In this document: positions 47,501 to 60,436 of the stretch, in pieces
How the letters are laid out: every line of letters starts with the position of its first letter
Position numbering within the stretch: position 1 is the first letter of the stretch
NCBI GenBank assembly: GCA_947685225.1
Contig: CANTUV010000022.1
Location: 9,962,501 to 10,026,500, forward strand
Direction: 5' to 3'
Length of the DNA: 64,000 nucleotides
Source: Garcia nutans
Taxonomy: Eukaryota > Streptophyta > Magnoliopsida > Malpighiales > Euphorbiaceae
The notes under the pieces: model-generated
The model's database searches: none
Seen by the model: the letters and a program-made list of their open reading frames with translations, nothing else
Told to the model about the DNA's origin: nothing
Program-made: the position numbers and the translations under genes

Positions 47501-48517
47501 CACCTCGGCCGATGATCTTGGCTACACCCTTATCTCCCATTTTGACAACACCAAATTCTCCTTGTTTATATGTTGAGAAGACTTCTTTATGTAATGTGGC
47601 ATTAATGGTGGCACCACTATCTCCTACCCAGTCTGATTCACTGGATGCTATATTCACATCATTATCATAAGAAATGACATGAAATTCTTCAATGGTGGTA
47701 GTTGTGGTTCCTTGTTCATCATCACTGCTATCATATCGCTTGATTTCTTTATCTTTGTTCTTCTCCTGTTCTTTCTTGAACTTCTGATATAATTTCTTGA
47801 TGTGTCCCTTCTTCTTGCAGTGATAGCATTCAACATTTGCATATTTGTTTGACTTTTCTCGACTCTTATCTCTTGAATTTGAAATCCTAAAGTTACTCCT
47901 CCCTCTGGAATCAGTAACCAAAATATTTAGCTGAGATGTGGATACTGAATTTTGAGATTTCCTTCTCATTTCTTCATTTAGAATCGAACTCTTGACAGAT
48001 TTCAAACTGACAACACCATAAACTACTGAATTAGAGATGAAAATTTTCAAAGTCTCCTAAGACTCTGGCAGAGAGGAAAGTATTAAGAGATCGAGTACCT
48101 CATTATCAAATTTTACACCCATTCCTGATAACTGGTCCACGAAACCTTAAAATTTATTCAAGTGGCTCGCCATATATGTACCTTTCTGATAACTAATTTT
48201 GACCAGTTCAGTCAATAGAGCAACTTGTTATTCCCTGTTTTAGAAGCATATAACTGTTCAAGCTTCTCCTATAGGGACTTTGCATGAGTCTCTTTACAAA
48301 TATGATTATACACATCGTCTTCAACAAACTGTTGGATGAAACCACACATTTGCTCATGCTCGAACTCCCAGTCTTCATCTGATTTTTCATCAGATTTTAA
48401 TGTAGTGAACACAATCAAATGCATTTTCATCACAAATAGAAGATCATTCATCTTATTTCTCCATATGTGGTAATTCGAGTCATTTAGGCTAATCATCTTG
48501 TTTATTTTTGCCTCCAT
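44530..48517 (-). pseudogene. Tork-like gag-pol polyprotein, multiply broken
   Basis: Reading leftwards: gag from 48517 (MEAKINKMISLNDSNYHIWR), a zinc knuckle near 47800 (CYHCKKKGHIKKLY, with the last Cys replaced by Tyr), protease GDSGAT near 47615, integrase and pre-integrase debris 46600-47350, an integrase C-terminal piece 46582-46376 (FGCKAFVHIPKDERSKLD), reverse transcriptase with YVDD at about 45487-45498, the VPYASAVGSLMYAMVCTRPDIAHA segment near 45130-45195, and RNase H at 44560-44880 (TEFIAATEASKELLW, YCDSQSVIHLSKN). Numerous stops and shifts make it inactive. Domain order confirms Copia. Confidence 0.88.
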
Positions 48518-48582
48518 CTCTTTAATGCAAAGAGAATAACTTCAACACCGCGTACCTGCCTGAACTAGTCTCTGATATCACT

Positions 48583-49304
48583 TGTTGTGCAGCGAGTGTT
48601 AATAACACATAAATTACTTGTTATTATACAAGTAAATAGCATATGAAATATTGTACTAAAAATAAATATCAAGAAAATTTTCAGGAAAGGCTGGAAGGGT
48701 CGCAGATGGTCCCGCTTAAAATCTAGTCTCTTTAGATAGAATTTTACTTGAATAATTAATAGCACAATATAACAAACAACTACACTTGATAATAGCTTTA
48801 ATGTTGAGACAAAAATAGCACACCAAATTTAATGTGGTTCACCCTTTAATTTGGGCTACGTCTACGAAATAAACTCTGAATAAATTTCTTCAACTAATAA
48901 ATAGTAGGATTACAAGATAGAGACTTTATTAGAAAAATAATATTCTAGAAGTACAAAACTCACAAATGAGATAAATCCAAAATAGTGATAAGTGTTTTTC
49001 AAACATCTAAAATAAAATCTCACTATTTTATCACTCAAAATATTATCTTACAAATAATATTTTTCTCTCATCTCTTTAATTTTTTTTCTTTCAAAAACTA
49101 GTTATATATTAATTGCGAGAGGGAAGGCCTATTTATAGGTCTTCCCTCTCCCCCTTTATGTTGTAACACAGCTTGCAAAATGCAAGCTGTATTTGCAAGC
49201 TTGTCATAGTTTGCATTTTGCAAGCTGTGACTTTCTCTCTTTCTTTCCTTTTTTTTATTTGTTTTTTTAATTTGTGCGTCCCACTTGAGCGGGACACCAC
49301 CACA
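48583..49304 (-). repeat. 5' LTR of the Tork-like element
   Basis: 722 bp, with intact TG...CA termini in minus orientation (TGTGGTGGTG...GCTGCACAACA). It pairs with 43781-44509. Confidence 0.85.
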
Positions 49305-49309
49305 TATAA

Positions 49310-50080
49310 TTCTAGTTGGAAATGAAGCATCTAACTAAAATAAGGCTAACGACAATGATTTTTTCTTCATCATCATTTACATAAAAGGTTAAAAACTGAT
49401 TATTTAACATAAAAGATTCACTTAAATTGTAAAAAATTTAAAGGCACAATATGACCTCCAACAAATAGTAATATTGTCTAAAACTCGTTGTGATATTGAG
49501 TGCATTTATGATTTTAAGATTTTAAAGCCATAAGTGAGTAAGATTTTACAAATTTTAAAATAATTTTTCAATTAAAATTATATGGAGAAAATATTATTGA
49601 TAATGACTTATTAAAAAAAGAATATTTTCAACAATTCGTGCTTCAATTGTACTTTTATAATAATAATATTTTGAAAATTATGAAACTCGTCCAACTAGAT
49701 ATGCTTCATTTCTTAATGTGAATGCAGTCATATACAATCATGATTGTGGCTGCAATAATGATTGTGGCTATTACTGACAATGAAATAATTATCATCATCA
49801 AATTGGTTGTAGTAATAATAATAATAATAAGAATAATAATAATAATAGTTTTCCACATCATAAATGGAATAATAATAGAAAATTCATATCATCAATGTGG
49901 CAAGAAAGGACACCAGAAACAAATTTAATTTATCAAAATGATAATGAAGAAACAAATTTGACATATAAAGATGATAAATTTAGTGGCTTTGCTAATATTA
50001 CACTTTTGAATATTTCAAATTTCTTTCAAAAATCATGAAAAAAACATGATAAAGAAATGTGAGAATATTTTATTTCTATA
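49310..50080 (+). pseudogene. Ale-like gag remnant
   Basis: The reading resumes right after the Tork-like element. It can be followed, with many stops and shifts, through gag phrases, among them one around 49430-49470 (TATGACCTCCAACAA, Tyr-Asp-Leu-Gln-Gln), ILKPISEY-like sequence about 49510-49540, SQLKLYGENI/DNDLL about 49560-49615, and a zinc-knuckle start HQCGKKGHQ at about 49890-49915 (first Cys of the knuckle changed to Tyr). After the knuckle, the acidic tail (NDNEETNLTYKDDKFSGFANIT) is readable to about 50000. A (AAT)n expansion at 49811-49850 disrupts the Asn-rich linker. Confidence 0.65.
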
Positions 50081-50324
50081 TTTCTATATTTTACATACTA
50101 TATTTTAATTTAATTTAGTTTCATTTTTATGTGCTTTTAAGTTTGTTATTTTTTGTATGCATAGTTAAATTATCTAATTTTGTGCTTTATTTTATCATTT
50201 GATAATGAAAGATATTGATATTAATATTATATTAGGTGATATAAATTTAATTGAAAAGCTACCCAAAGAAATAAAACTTATTATAAATTATATATTATTT
50301 TCTTCTGTTAACTCTAACACCACT
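50081..50324 (+). pseudogene. Ale-like gag-pol spacer and protease start
   Basis: T-rich spacer sequence leads to an acidic stretch and then NSNTT at about 50308-50324, which would be the protease DS(A/G)TT motif with its Asp changed to Asn. The host is interrupted here by the minus-strand Copia. Confidence 0.5.
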
Positions 50325-50636
50325 TATTAGGAATAAAAGCTACAAAATATATTTATATGGGTTGGCTTGATGTAAATAACAAAATAAATAATAAAATATA
50401 AATTGAAAAAAATAAAAAAGCAAATGAAAAATAAAAGAGCAAGCAGAAAATTAATGTAGTTCAGCGTAAACTTAGTTCGCAAGTAAAAAAGAGCAAAATT
50501 TATTCAAAACTGAAAAAAATACAAGAAACAAAAGGGAACATTCAAAATTTTTAACCCAATTACACCAAAAATAATTTTACAGAATTATAAGTCATACTAT
50601 AAGCCTAAACCAAAATCACTAGATAGTCACAAATAT

Positions 50637-53600
50637 TGTCACACCCCATATTCATAATACTAGGGGTGACCTAACTCATAATCTAATCAAATCACTGCTA
50701 AATATTTAAGAAAAATCATAATATAAAACCTTTTATATGATATTAATTTTATAAACCAAATACTTAATATTCTACACAGACACCTAGCTATAGATGTATG
50801 GTGATTTATTTAATCAACTAGTACTTTTATTCTTAAATACAATTTTGACATTGTTCATTTTCATAAAATAAACAATCCATGACAAACCAAAAGATAAATA
50901 TTAATATGTTGGCCCAATTTCTTTTATACGCTGATGAAATGGAAAAGAGAGAAAATCTACTAGATTATTTTCAAACTGTATATGAAAATATTTAAATATT
51001 AAAAGGGTGAATATAACTATTCAGTTAAAAGATAATTATATAACAAATGATATAACAAATAAGTTTTTTTCATATACTTACTATTAAAATTTTATACATC
51101 TGCATAATATTTTTATCCTTCTTATCAAGCATAATTTCATGATATTATTTTATAAACATTAATACATATCTTCATACACTCAAAATATATAGTTCATAAA
51201 TAACATAAAACCTTATATGCAAATAAACATATATTTAATAGTAGCCTAAAGGTGAAATATGGCATCTTGGGTGCAATAATGACGCATGGCAACATCAAAA
51301 ACAATTAATCATGGTCATACACATGTGCAGAACTGTCTCCAACAGGCGACCATCTAATAGATGCTCCAAAGGCTATATGTATACCAAGCGTTGTCCCACA
51401 AACAATATCATATCATAATTTGTCAATTCATATAACACCTAATCATTATATATGTCTCCATTAGAGAATATATTATGAGTATATTCGAAGTATTTATTCA
51501 GTCGTGTTAATAAATAATCATTATATCATAATTTAAATATCAACATATCATTATTTGTTCTCATTTTAAATATATAAGAATTAGTTATTTCAAATCCATC
51601 ATAAATAGAATTTCATCATAAAATAATTTTTAAAAAATCATATATATATATAATTTAATAAAATAATAATGTTATATAATTATCTACTCACCTTGATCAA
51701 CAGCTCAAATTATCTAACCAAATGGATCGCCTCTATGTTTTACTATTGCAGTTGGATTCACACCTAAAGTGATATAAAAATAATTATTTACTAAGGTATG
51801 TCCTAACATTATTAACTACTATGATATTAATGATATAAAAAATATATGAGGATGATTCCTAAAATTCTAGAGAATTTTCGGCGGAGTTTCGGCATAATTC
51901 GATCATTTTTTAAATTTTAAAATAATACTCCAATGAGTATTCTCTCAATTTATCAAGCCAATTGTTCATTAAATTTTTCCAACAATATTTTTAATAACTT
52001 AATATAAGTTGAATTTCTAAAATTTACTAAGTATTTATAATATTTCTTTATACATCAAAATTAATATTAATTTAGTTTATTTATTTTAATAATATTTATT
52101 TTATTAATTAATTTTATTTAATTATATTTTAAATAGTATTTACTTAAATTTTATATTTTTGTTATACTTTAAATTATTTAAATTATTAATAATAACGTCA
52201 TTAATAATAACAATAGTGACATTAATAATATTTATTTAAATATTATTTAATTAATTCTTTTTTATTAAAATAATTATTTATTTATTTATTTTTAATTTAA
52301 TCATAATAACGTATATCAAATTTACTAATAATTATATTAATAACCATAACATTAATATATAATTTACTTACTTCTTAATATTTTACTTTTATTTTCTAAT
52401 AACTACTTTTATCAAAGTCAATAGTTTTGACAATAAAAATAATAACATTATGTATATAGTTAAAATAATTATTTAATTAACATTATTCCAAATTTAATAA
52501 TTTATGTTAAATTTTAATACTAAATAATATTAGTAATAATAACAATAAAAATGTTAACTATTGAAATAAATTTATTATAATTAATTTTTATAAATTTTAA
52601 TTATATTTTGTTTACTAGCAAATTTAATCATTTACTAATTAATTAAATCAATTTAATTTATAAATAATTTAATTCAATTTGCAAATAACAACTCTTATAT
52701 AAATAATAATTTAATCGTAATATTTAATATAATTTAATTAACAAACTATTTACTTATTACTTTACAATTAATTTATTAATTCCATATATATATATATTTA
52801 TTCATATCTTTTATATTTAATTACTATTAATTTATTCTGTAATTTTATTAACAAATTGTATAATTAATGAATTTAATTAGTTTAACCATAAAATTTTTAT
52901 TCTAAAAGTTTATATATATATATATATATTTACTTATCTCCATTCTAGTTACAAATGATTAATAAATTTAAAAACAACAATATATATATATATATATAAA
53001 TTAACAAAAATTCTTAAATATAATTTAAATGATAAATTTAAATTTACTAACTAACAATTAATTATCAATTTATCGATTCATCAATTCATCAATTCAATGT
53101 ATAAGTAATTTGTTCTACAATTTACTATTTATAATTCAAATATTTATTTTATTTTGATTTTATTTTATATTCATATTTTCATTTTAAATTATCTTTTTAT
53201 TCTAAATTTTCTTTTTAATATCATTAATTAGTCAATCAATTAAAATTATAACTTCTAATATATTATTCTATAAATTTTAACCAATTTCTTTTAAATTCAC
53301 TATTTATTATTTTCATTATTTATATATATTTTATTCAGAATTTATTTTATTTTAATCACCTCCAAATAAAACATAATATAATATATCTAAATTTCATTTT
53401 AAATCATAATTTCTTAATCAATCAAAATTTCTTAATTATAATTAATATTAAATTTTTTTTGTTTTAAAATATATATAAATATATGAATTTTTAAAACTAA
53501 TCCATAATTAGCAAATAATATGTTAAATTGAAACTTAAAACGAGAGGGTCTCAAAAATACTCAAGTCGCCGAAAAAATAAAAAAACTGTATGAATCATCG

Positions 53601-54060
53601 TATGAAATTCACGCCAGTGTCCGCTTTGTACTGCGCGTAAGTCTTCGTCCAGCAACCGTTGACGACGATGAACTCGTAGGAAGACGAAGATCCTCCTTAG
53701 CCGGCACATGTCTGTCGGAGGTTAATGGATGGCGACTGATCAGAGGAAAGACGTCGGACAGTCAAAATTTTCTCTCTTCTTCCTTCTCTTTCTCTGTCTC
53801 TTTCTCTCTCTCTCTTTCTTTTATTTTCTTTTCTTTTCTTTTCTTTTTCTCTCTCCCATTTTTTTCTTTTATTTCCTTCTTCTTTTATTTTTTCATTTAA
53901 AATACCTCCCTACCTAACAACATATTTTATTTAATTTTCTTTCAATACATTTTTCTAGTTAGGTGTACTTACCAATTTATTTTATTATTATTTATTATTA
54001 TTTAATTATTATTATTATTATATTTATTTATTATTATTTTATTTTTTATAAGTTATTATA
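50637..54060 (-). mobile_element. Gypsy-type solo LTR nested in the deleted Copia
   Basis: The plus strand opens TGTCACACCCC and closes ...AGTTATTATA. In minus orientation that is TATAATAACTT...GGGGTGTGACA, matching the ends of the 11138-13583 LTR. The exact duplication AATAT is at 50632-50636 and 54061-54065. Removing the insert restores 'gtcacaaatattgcttactc', which matches the other LTR of the host Copia at about 54926-54945. A GC-rich island (53560-53760) and a purine/pyrimidine tract (53760-53900) are conserved with the 11-kb relative. It contains no gag-pol. 3,424 bp is long for a solo LTR because A/T sequence has expanded. Confidence 0.85.
53729..53917 (+). repeat. CT-rich tract of the solo LTR
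   Basis: Long CTCTCT/TTCTTTT sequence next to the GC island. Its 62-codon frame is a translated low-complexity tract, not a gene. In minus orientation it corresponds to the GA tract of the 11.3-kb LTR. Confidence 0.7.
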
Positions 54061-55211
54061 AATATTGCTTACTCAAATAACTACATCTTGAGACTATATA
54101 TATAGAAGTGCTTGACTTGAATAGGAAGAATACAAATCTTATTTAAGGATGATCCCTAATTACTTGATTAAAAAGAATTAAAAAGTTTATCCAACAAATC
54201 TTCATAAATAATATCGAATTAGGAGATTAACTTCTAATAAAAAATCAATTTCTAATGAAAATATTCAACTTTCAAAATAAGGGTAACTGAGAATAGTAAA
54301 ACTTTTTAAATAATTTAAAGTCAATCCCATAATTTTCCATCTTAACTTTGAATTCTCTTGTATCAAAATTAAATTTTTGCTCTACCTTCTTCAAAATAAG
54401 TTAGCAACTTAATTTTCATATTTCTGCTCCTCAATAAAATTTTAGGCTATTTATCTATGTCTAATAATACTTTATGCAATGCGTTCTGAATCAAAATTGT
54501 CTTTATCTTAACTTACCACAAGGAAAAATTAATATTGTTGTCATATTTCTTAATTTTAAATTTGTCGTTGCCATAATTAACCCAAAATAAATATTAAATC
54601 AACGAACAAAGCTCTCATACCACTTATTAGGAATAAAAGCCACAAAAAAATATTTATATAGGTTATCTTGATGCAAACAATAAAATAAATAATGAATATA
54701 AATTGAGAAAAATAAAAGAGTAAATGAAAAATAAAAGAGCAAGTAGAAATTTAACAAAATTCGGTGTAAGTCTATGTCCATAGGCAAATAAGAGTAAAAT
54801 TCACTAAAAACTAAAAAAGTATAAGAAATAAAAGAGAACACTCAAAACTCTTAACCCAATTACACTCAAAAGCCTCAAATAATCTCACAAAATTACAAGT
54901 CACAATGTGAGCTTAAAGTAAAATTACAAGATGGTCATAAATATTGCTTACTCAAATAACTACCACTTGAGACTATATATAAGAGTACTTGACTTGGATA
55001 GGAAGAATATAAATGTTATTTAAGAAGGATTCCTGATTACTTAGTTAAAAAGAATTGAAAGTGTTATCCAACAAATCTTCCTAAAAAAATATCAAATTAA
55101 GAAGATCAACTTTTAATAGAAATCTAATTTCTAATAAAAAAAATCTAACTTTCAAAATAAAAGTAATTATGAATAATAAATTTTTTTAAATAATTCAAAG
55201 TCAATTCAACA

Positions 55212-55738
55212 TCTTCCATATCTCGAAAAAATCTATTAAGCTTTAAGGATATTAATTCTAATGGATATCATATTAAGATTGAAAATGAGAAAAATATTGA
55301 ATATCTATATATTACAAATATTGCATCAGGCAAACAAATATGTTGGTGGAAATATTATCAGTTCTTTCTTATGATTTGTACTATATTAGTATTAGTATAA
55401 TTGAAATTCATACTATAACTATAAGTTTACTAATCTGAAAACTTTCCTTTTTAGCATGACTAGTTTGGCCATTCCGATTCAATTATGATGTGGAAAACCA
55501 TTGAGAGTTCATATGGACATTAGTTAAAGAACCATAAGATTTTTCAATTTAATGAATTAGTTGCGTGTTCTCAAAGTAAGTTAATTATTATACCATCACC
55601 AGCTAAGATTAAAATTAAAACCCCTATATTCTTTAAGCTATTTTTGAACCCATTAATCCACCATGTAGACTATACAAATATTTTATAGTTTTAATTGATG
55701 CATCAATAAGATAGTCACAAGTTTTCATTATCAACTCA
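55212..55738 (+). pseudogene. Ale-like pre-integrase and integrase remnant
   Basis: Reading resumes at 55212 with SSISRKNLLSFKDI(N)SNGYHIK. It continues, with stops and small shifts, through an FGHSDSIMMWKTIESS stretch (about 55467-55515), a CSQSKLIIIPSPAKIKIK segment (55567-55620) and an FLNPLIHHVDYTN stretch, where the integrase GPIHPP-type motif is decayed, to LMHQ and STHD at 55739. These phrases are in the order of Copia pre-integrase followed by integrase. Confidence 0.7.
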
Positions 55739-57157
55739 TGATACGCAAAATCTATAAGTACACAGAATCATATTCAAGTAATATAGTTATGAAATAAGAT
55801 ATTGTTTCCACAGAGAGTGTTTACTAATTACCAACCGAAATCAACTTAATCACTATTTAGGCAATCGGATAATGAAGTAATTAAGAAAAAATTAATTCTA
55901 AATCTAAATTAATTAACAGCAATTTAATTTAAAAAAAATAACAATCAAACAAACAACCTAGAATATTGAATCCATGTGATAATTGAATGATTATTTCATG
56001 TGTCTATTAATCTAATTTTAATTATTCATGTTATAGACAAATGATTCTTAAATAATTACTATTCTTTCTTAAGATATAATAACATATTAATTATAAATCA
56101 TTAATCTATTTCTCAATAGCCTTAGCAATCTATAATCAATTCATTAAGAGTCAATTATTTATATAATTCCACACAAGTCAAATTGAATATTTTCATACCA
56201 ATTATTTTCTTATGATTCTATTACCTAATTTCAATCAATGAATATTCTTCTCAGACTTATTTATTAATCTAGAATCATACAATTGGTAGCCAAACAAGTA
56301 CAAGTATTAGGCTCAATAATAGAATTAACATGAATAAAGAAAAATAAATTACAAACATATATCGAACAGTCAATCACATTTCATCAATATTCTAGATAAT
56401 AAATTTAGTCACTCATACTAATAAGAAAACACATCATATTAACTGAATTAAACATAGTAAATACAATGTAAAAATGAAATAGAATTAAGGAAAGTGAAGA
56501 AAAATCTCTTAGTTCAACTGTGGATCAACTCCAATCTCTTAGTCTATCTTTCCACAATCTCCTCTTAAGAATCCTTCTTTGCAATAATCAAAACCTAAAA
56601 CTATTGTATCTCACACATTTTAAGTCTCTCCTCCCGAATAAAATCAAATACCAATTGTTTTACAATATTAAACTGCCTAAAAATAGACTCTTAATTGCAT
56701 TCTACTTCTCTAGAATTCAAGTTATATTTTTCAAGGCACTTTACTATTTTCAATTGGACTTTGAAAGCCAAGATATGACCCAATTACTCCTAATGGTTTA
56801 GACATGAATTCTGCTTTAACATCTCAAACCTAATTTTGACTTAATATTCGGAGGCCCAAACGATCTTGGATTTTAATGAACCATACCTCTTTGGAAAGCT
56901 TGAGATGTCCTTTACACATTTCATGAAGATAACTTTTCTAATCCTGAAATCTATCATCACTTAAAACTTTATTGAATCTTTAAAGGTCTAATCTATCAAA
57001 AATCTCTGCTTGCAAAAGCCCTACAAAAATTAATTCAAACTAAGCTCTACTCAAAAATAATAAAATTAGAACACATAAATAAGTTTAGAATAAATTAATT
57101 CAGCTCAATTTCATATAAAAAGTATTAGAAAAATATATGTTCAATGTGCACTTATCA
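55739..57157. mobile_element. Solo-LTR-like insert of 1,419 bp
   Basis: The element opens TGATACGC and closes GTGCACTTATCA, so termini are TG...CA with a short inverted TGATA. An exact 5-bp duplication ACTCA lies at 55734-55738 and 57158-57162. No gag-pol and no primer site are visible. The sequence is unstructured A/T-rich with a GC-richer part at 56540-57060; its 93-codon frame (56520-56801) has no recognised homology. I favour a solo LTR. Orientation is unsettled, though TGATAAGTGC as the start would make it minus. Confidence 0.75.
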
Positions 57158-57398
57158 ACTCATAACCTGATGTTTACGAGATTACTTACTCAAATAATAT
57201 GATTAAGAGTAGAATTTCCAAATCACACAATCAAGTCGATTTGACTTAATTGTGCTAGTGAATTAATCTCTTAATTTTTAATGATTATTGTATATCAATT
57301 AGAATTAGAATTGAAAGTCCTATTACAGATATATATATATATATATATAATATAATATAATGGTTTAGCAAAATCATTTATTAAAAGACTCCAATTAA
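57158..57398 (+). pseudogene. Ale-like integrase piece between insertions
   Basis: Reading resumes after the ACTCA duplication with FTRLLTQIIxLRVEFPNHTIKS-like sequence (57172-57240) and continues through 'IRLD-N-ASEF' (about 57236-57260). A (TA)n run at 57331-57352 precedes NGLAKSFIKRLQL (57361-57396), where the family's NGLAES has Lys for Glu. This is the integrase active-site neighbourhood. The piece stops at the TAA of the Harbinger insertion. Confidence 0.7.
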
Positions 57399-57409
57399 AA
57401 CTTTGTTTG

Positions 57410-59130
57410 GAAAGACTTTCATCATAGTTTTTCATAGTTTAATATGGTATGGTTTATAATCAAACCATGTTTGGGAAGACTTTCGCCAAGTGAATCTAGC
57501 TCCTCACCTCTAACCCTCTTATTTTGAACCTCTACCAGCAACACCATTGGAATTCGAGCGATCGCAAGTCCATCCATTGACAATGAGAATCGAGAATCAA
57601 TAGCAATGGAAGTCAATTCTGTAATTTTATTCATGGTTTAAGATGGTTTAGCCATGGTTTAAAATTAATAAATTTTAATAGATTTATTAAACCATCAAAT
57701 TGGTAAGTTGAGATGGTTTGAGTTATTTATTGACAAAATTGCCCTTAACAAATTTCTAAAAACCTCACCTAAGTCACCTATATACTGCGACCTAATCTTT
57801 CTTCTTCTTCATATCTGGTATGTCACCATACACATCTCATTGTTGTCTAAGTTCTACCAATCATCAAGGTATGCCATTTTTTTTTATTTTGGTCTTTCTT
57901 TTTTTTCAATATTGATTTTTGTTTGGAGGAATAGAAGAATTTAGAAAAGTTGTGATTTTGAAATCAGTTTATTAGAAAAAATTATTGAAAAAAAAATTAT
58001 TTGTTGGGTTTATTGAGATTTTCCCTTGTGAGTTTAATTTGTTAGTTTATGATATTTTCTTAGTTTGGATATTGTATTTGAGCTGTTCGAAGGGTTTGAG
58101 AGTTGAGAATGGTAATATATGTTGTTTTAAGATTGTAAAGAATTTGTGCAAAAAGAGAAGATTTTCTTTCTTGCTTTTTTCGTTGGAACTAAATAGATCA
58201 GATTTTCTTTTTCTTGATTTTCTTTTCTTGCTTCAACTCCCCCCATTGCTCCACTATTTATGAAATTAATTAATTACTAAACTTCTCAAATTAGTGATTA
58301 ATTAGTTAATAGTAATAGCTAGTCATAAGGTGAGCTTATTCAGAATTAATGGTTGTCCTTGCTTGTTATTGGTGTATTATTGAATCTATTATTATCTTAA
58401 TGGATTTTTTTGAAGTGATTTTATTTAAGATTCTATATCCATCCTTTTTCTTCTTTCCATTGTTATTTACAATTTGATATGATACAATTTGATTTTAACA
58501 TAATGTTTGTTTACTGTTTTCTGTGTGTATCCGAATGATTGGATTTTTATGATTTTTTTTAGTTTCAATGAACTAACTAATGGTGCCCAATCAAATTCCT
58601 ATAAGTTATCACCATGCTTATGCCCAATAAATTGAAATCAAATTTCAGTAGCAATAAACACATTGTTGTGGTGTTGATTATGATTAGATTTTGAAGAATC
58701 AAAATTTTATTTCTCATTCCAGTAAAACTCAATATTATATCTTTTTTTTGAAATATGGTCTCGTTGTCCTTTTATGCTTTGATTTTCAAGTTCAATAAAT
58801 TGAAATAAAAAAAGAATCTTAATTAACATGAATACCAAAAAACCTAATTAGTTTAAATTGAGTTTTCATAGCTTCAGCATAATGTTTTAATTTCACTTTA
58901 CTATCTTTGCAATTTTTTATTTTTCATGGTAAAAAATAAATGGATTGTGTAATTTAGGATGTCAATTGGAGTTTTAAAAAAATATGTTAACTATGAATGT
59001 TTTTCCTACTATCTTAATTAAAGTATAAATATCTTCTTATTGATGAAGCTATATGCACATGAGATGAGTATATTCTTATGACTTCCTTACAAAGTAATAT
59101 CGGTAGGTTTTAATTGTATTTTATTTGGAG
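57410..59130. other. 5' region of the Harbinger element
   Basis: Subterminal ATGGTTT repeats are followed by T-rich sequence; frames of 61-92 codons at 57708-58263 are Phe/Leu-rich and unsupported. A transposase 5' exon or leader may lie here, but I could not identify one. Confidence 0.45.
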
Positions 59131-59218
59131 ATGGATAATGAGAATATAATACAATAAGTGATTGCTTTAGTTGCACAATTTATATGCTTTTGTATCTCAT
59201 TGGTATTACCTATATGGC

Positions 59219-60436
59219 ATGGAAAATGAGACCCACAAGATTAATATGGTTCATGAGCTAAGGCTAGACAGAGAAAAGGCGAGAGATAATTTTATAAAAC
59301 ATTTAGTATTAACTAACTATTGTCGACACGTAATAAGGATGAGTGCTCTAGCCTTTATGAGTTTATGTAATTTATTAGTGAAAAAAGGTGGTCTTAGGCC
59401 TACTCTTCGAGTAACAGTAGAGGAGCAAGTTGCTAAAACAATTTACTTATTAGGACACCATGTCAAAACTCGTGTTCTTTCATTCACATTTAGACAATCT
59501 GGTGAGGCAACAATTGTCATTTTCATAATGTTTTGCAAGCTATATTAGAATTTGGATGATAAATTTTTTAAGCAGCCAAATCAATCTGAAGTGCCTTTGG
59601 AGATAGTCAATAGTCATAGATTTTATCCGTACTTTAAGGTGATTAAAGTAAGTTATTTAATTGATTTTAGTTATCACTTATGTTTGTTTGGATTTTAATT
59701 ATTGCAAATTAATGTTAGGATTGTGTTGGTGTAATTGATGGTACCCATAAATTTGTTAAAGTGTCTAGAATAAATGCTCCTAGGATTCGAGGGAGGATGG
59801 AACATCCCACACAAAATGTATTGGCAACTTACACATTTGACTTAAAATTGACATATGTCTTAGATGGGTGGTGGGAACAACATTTGATTCACAAATAATT
59901 AACGATGTATTAATACGAGAAAATCCTTTGAAAATTCTGGAAGGCAATTGTAATTGTAAGATTTAATTGATTTTTGAAATAGACATTTACAATACTCATA
60001 ATAATTGTATTAATTCATTGTCTATAGATAAATATTACCTTATTGATGCCAAATTCATGTTGAGAAGTGGACTTATTACACCATATGGGGGGAGCATTAT
60101 CGCTTAAAATAATACTTAAGAAATCCACCTAATAATGTATGTGAATTATTTAATCATCGACATGCATTATTATATAATGTTGTCAAACGAGCATTTGGAG
60201 TACTTGAGAAGCATTTTCGAATAATTTCAACCTTAACTGAACCTACATATCGTCTTCAAACACATATGCTCATCATTTTTGCTTGTTGTATTCTACATAA
60301 TTTTTTGAGGACCATAAACCCATTTGATGATATGCTTGCAGAAGTTGATCGTAAACTTTTTGATATACCAAATGAACTAGACGAACAAGTTGCTAAAGTT
60401 AGAGATAGTAATGAGAAACTAGAAGAAGAGAATTGA
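59219..60436 (+). pseudogene. PIF/Harbinger transposase (HARBI1/ALP1-like), decayed
   Basis: The family encodes a DDE nuclease that cuts and inserts the element with a 3-bp target duplication. Exon 1 from the first ATG at 59219 (MENETHKINMVHEL; the frame is open further upstream, so the true start is uncertain) includes MSALAFMSLC and VEEQVAKTIYLLGHHVKTRV. An intron at 59639-59718 (GTGATT...TTAG) joins to DCVGVIDGTH. The first catalytic Asp is at 59737-59739 and the second at 59886-59888 (FDSQ). The third acidic position reads Lys (NVVKRAFG, 60185-60187) where the family has Glu. Frame breaks occur near 59517, 59551, 59870 and 60107. A second intron lies before DKYYLIDA (about 60027). The tail ACCILHNFLRTINPF is conserved and ends at 60436. 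It is not functional. Confidence 0.85.

Larger units (their letters stand above)
43781..49304 (-). mobile_element. Tork/Tnt1-like Copia element, old, minus strand
   Basis: The 5' LTR is 48583-49304 and the 3' LTR 43781-44509; in minus orientation the termini are TGTGGTGGTG...CACAACA (the 3' copy has decayed to TATGG...TATAATA, all C-to-T or G-to-A). The exact duplication TATAA is at 43776-43780 and 49305-49309. A degenerate primer site (AGTGATATCAGAG in minus reading) adjoins the 5' LTR at about 48571-48582, and a purine tract (GAGGAGGAGATT) adjoins the 3' LTR at about 44510-44522. The first 210 aligned LTR bases differ at about 33 positions, so it is old. It inserted into the leader of the Ale-like host. 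Confidence 0.92.
50325..55211 (-). mobile_element. Internally deleted minus-strand Copia, itself interrupted
   Basis: The 5' LTR is 54625-55211 (587 bp). The 3' LTR is 50325-50636 plus 54066-54329, split by a solo LTR. The LTR pair begins TATTAGGAATAAAAG on the plus strand in both copies. A degenerate primer site (GTGGTATGAGAGC in minus reading) adjoins the 5' LTR at about 54612-54624. Only about 295 bp lie between the LTRs: a gag start (MATTNLKLRNM in minus reading, from about 54558) decays into stops and then reaches a purine-rich end. So it is a non-autonomous, deleted Copia. There is no target duplication; about 50 host codons seem missing at this site. Confidence 0.75.

Noticed and set aside
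55728..55739. 12-bp shared word TTATCAACTCAT at both ends of the solo-LTR-like insert, taken as an 11-12-bp duplication
   Set aside because: The word spans the element's own TGATA/TATCA termini; the real duplication is the 5-bp ACTCA.
57708..58263. Frames of 78 and 92 codons as a Harbinger third gene
   Set aside because: Phe/Leu-rich, no conserved motif, and such elements normally carry only two genes.
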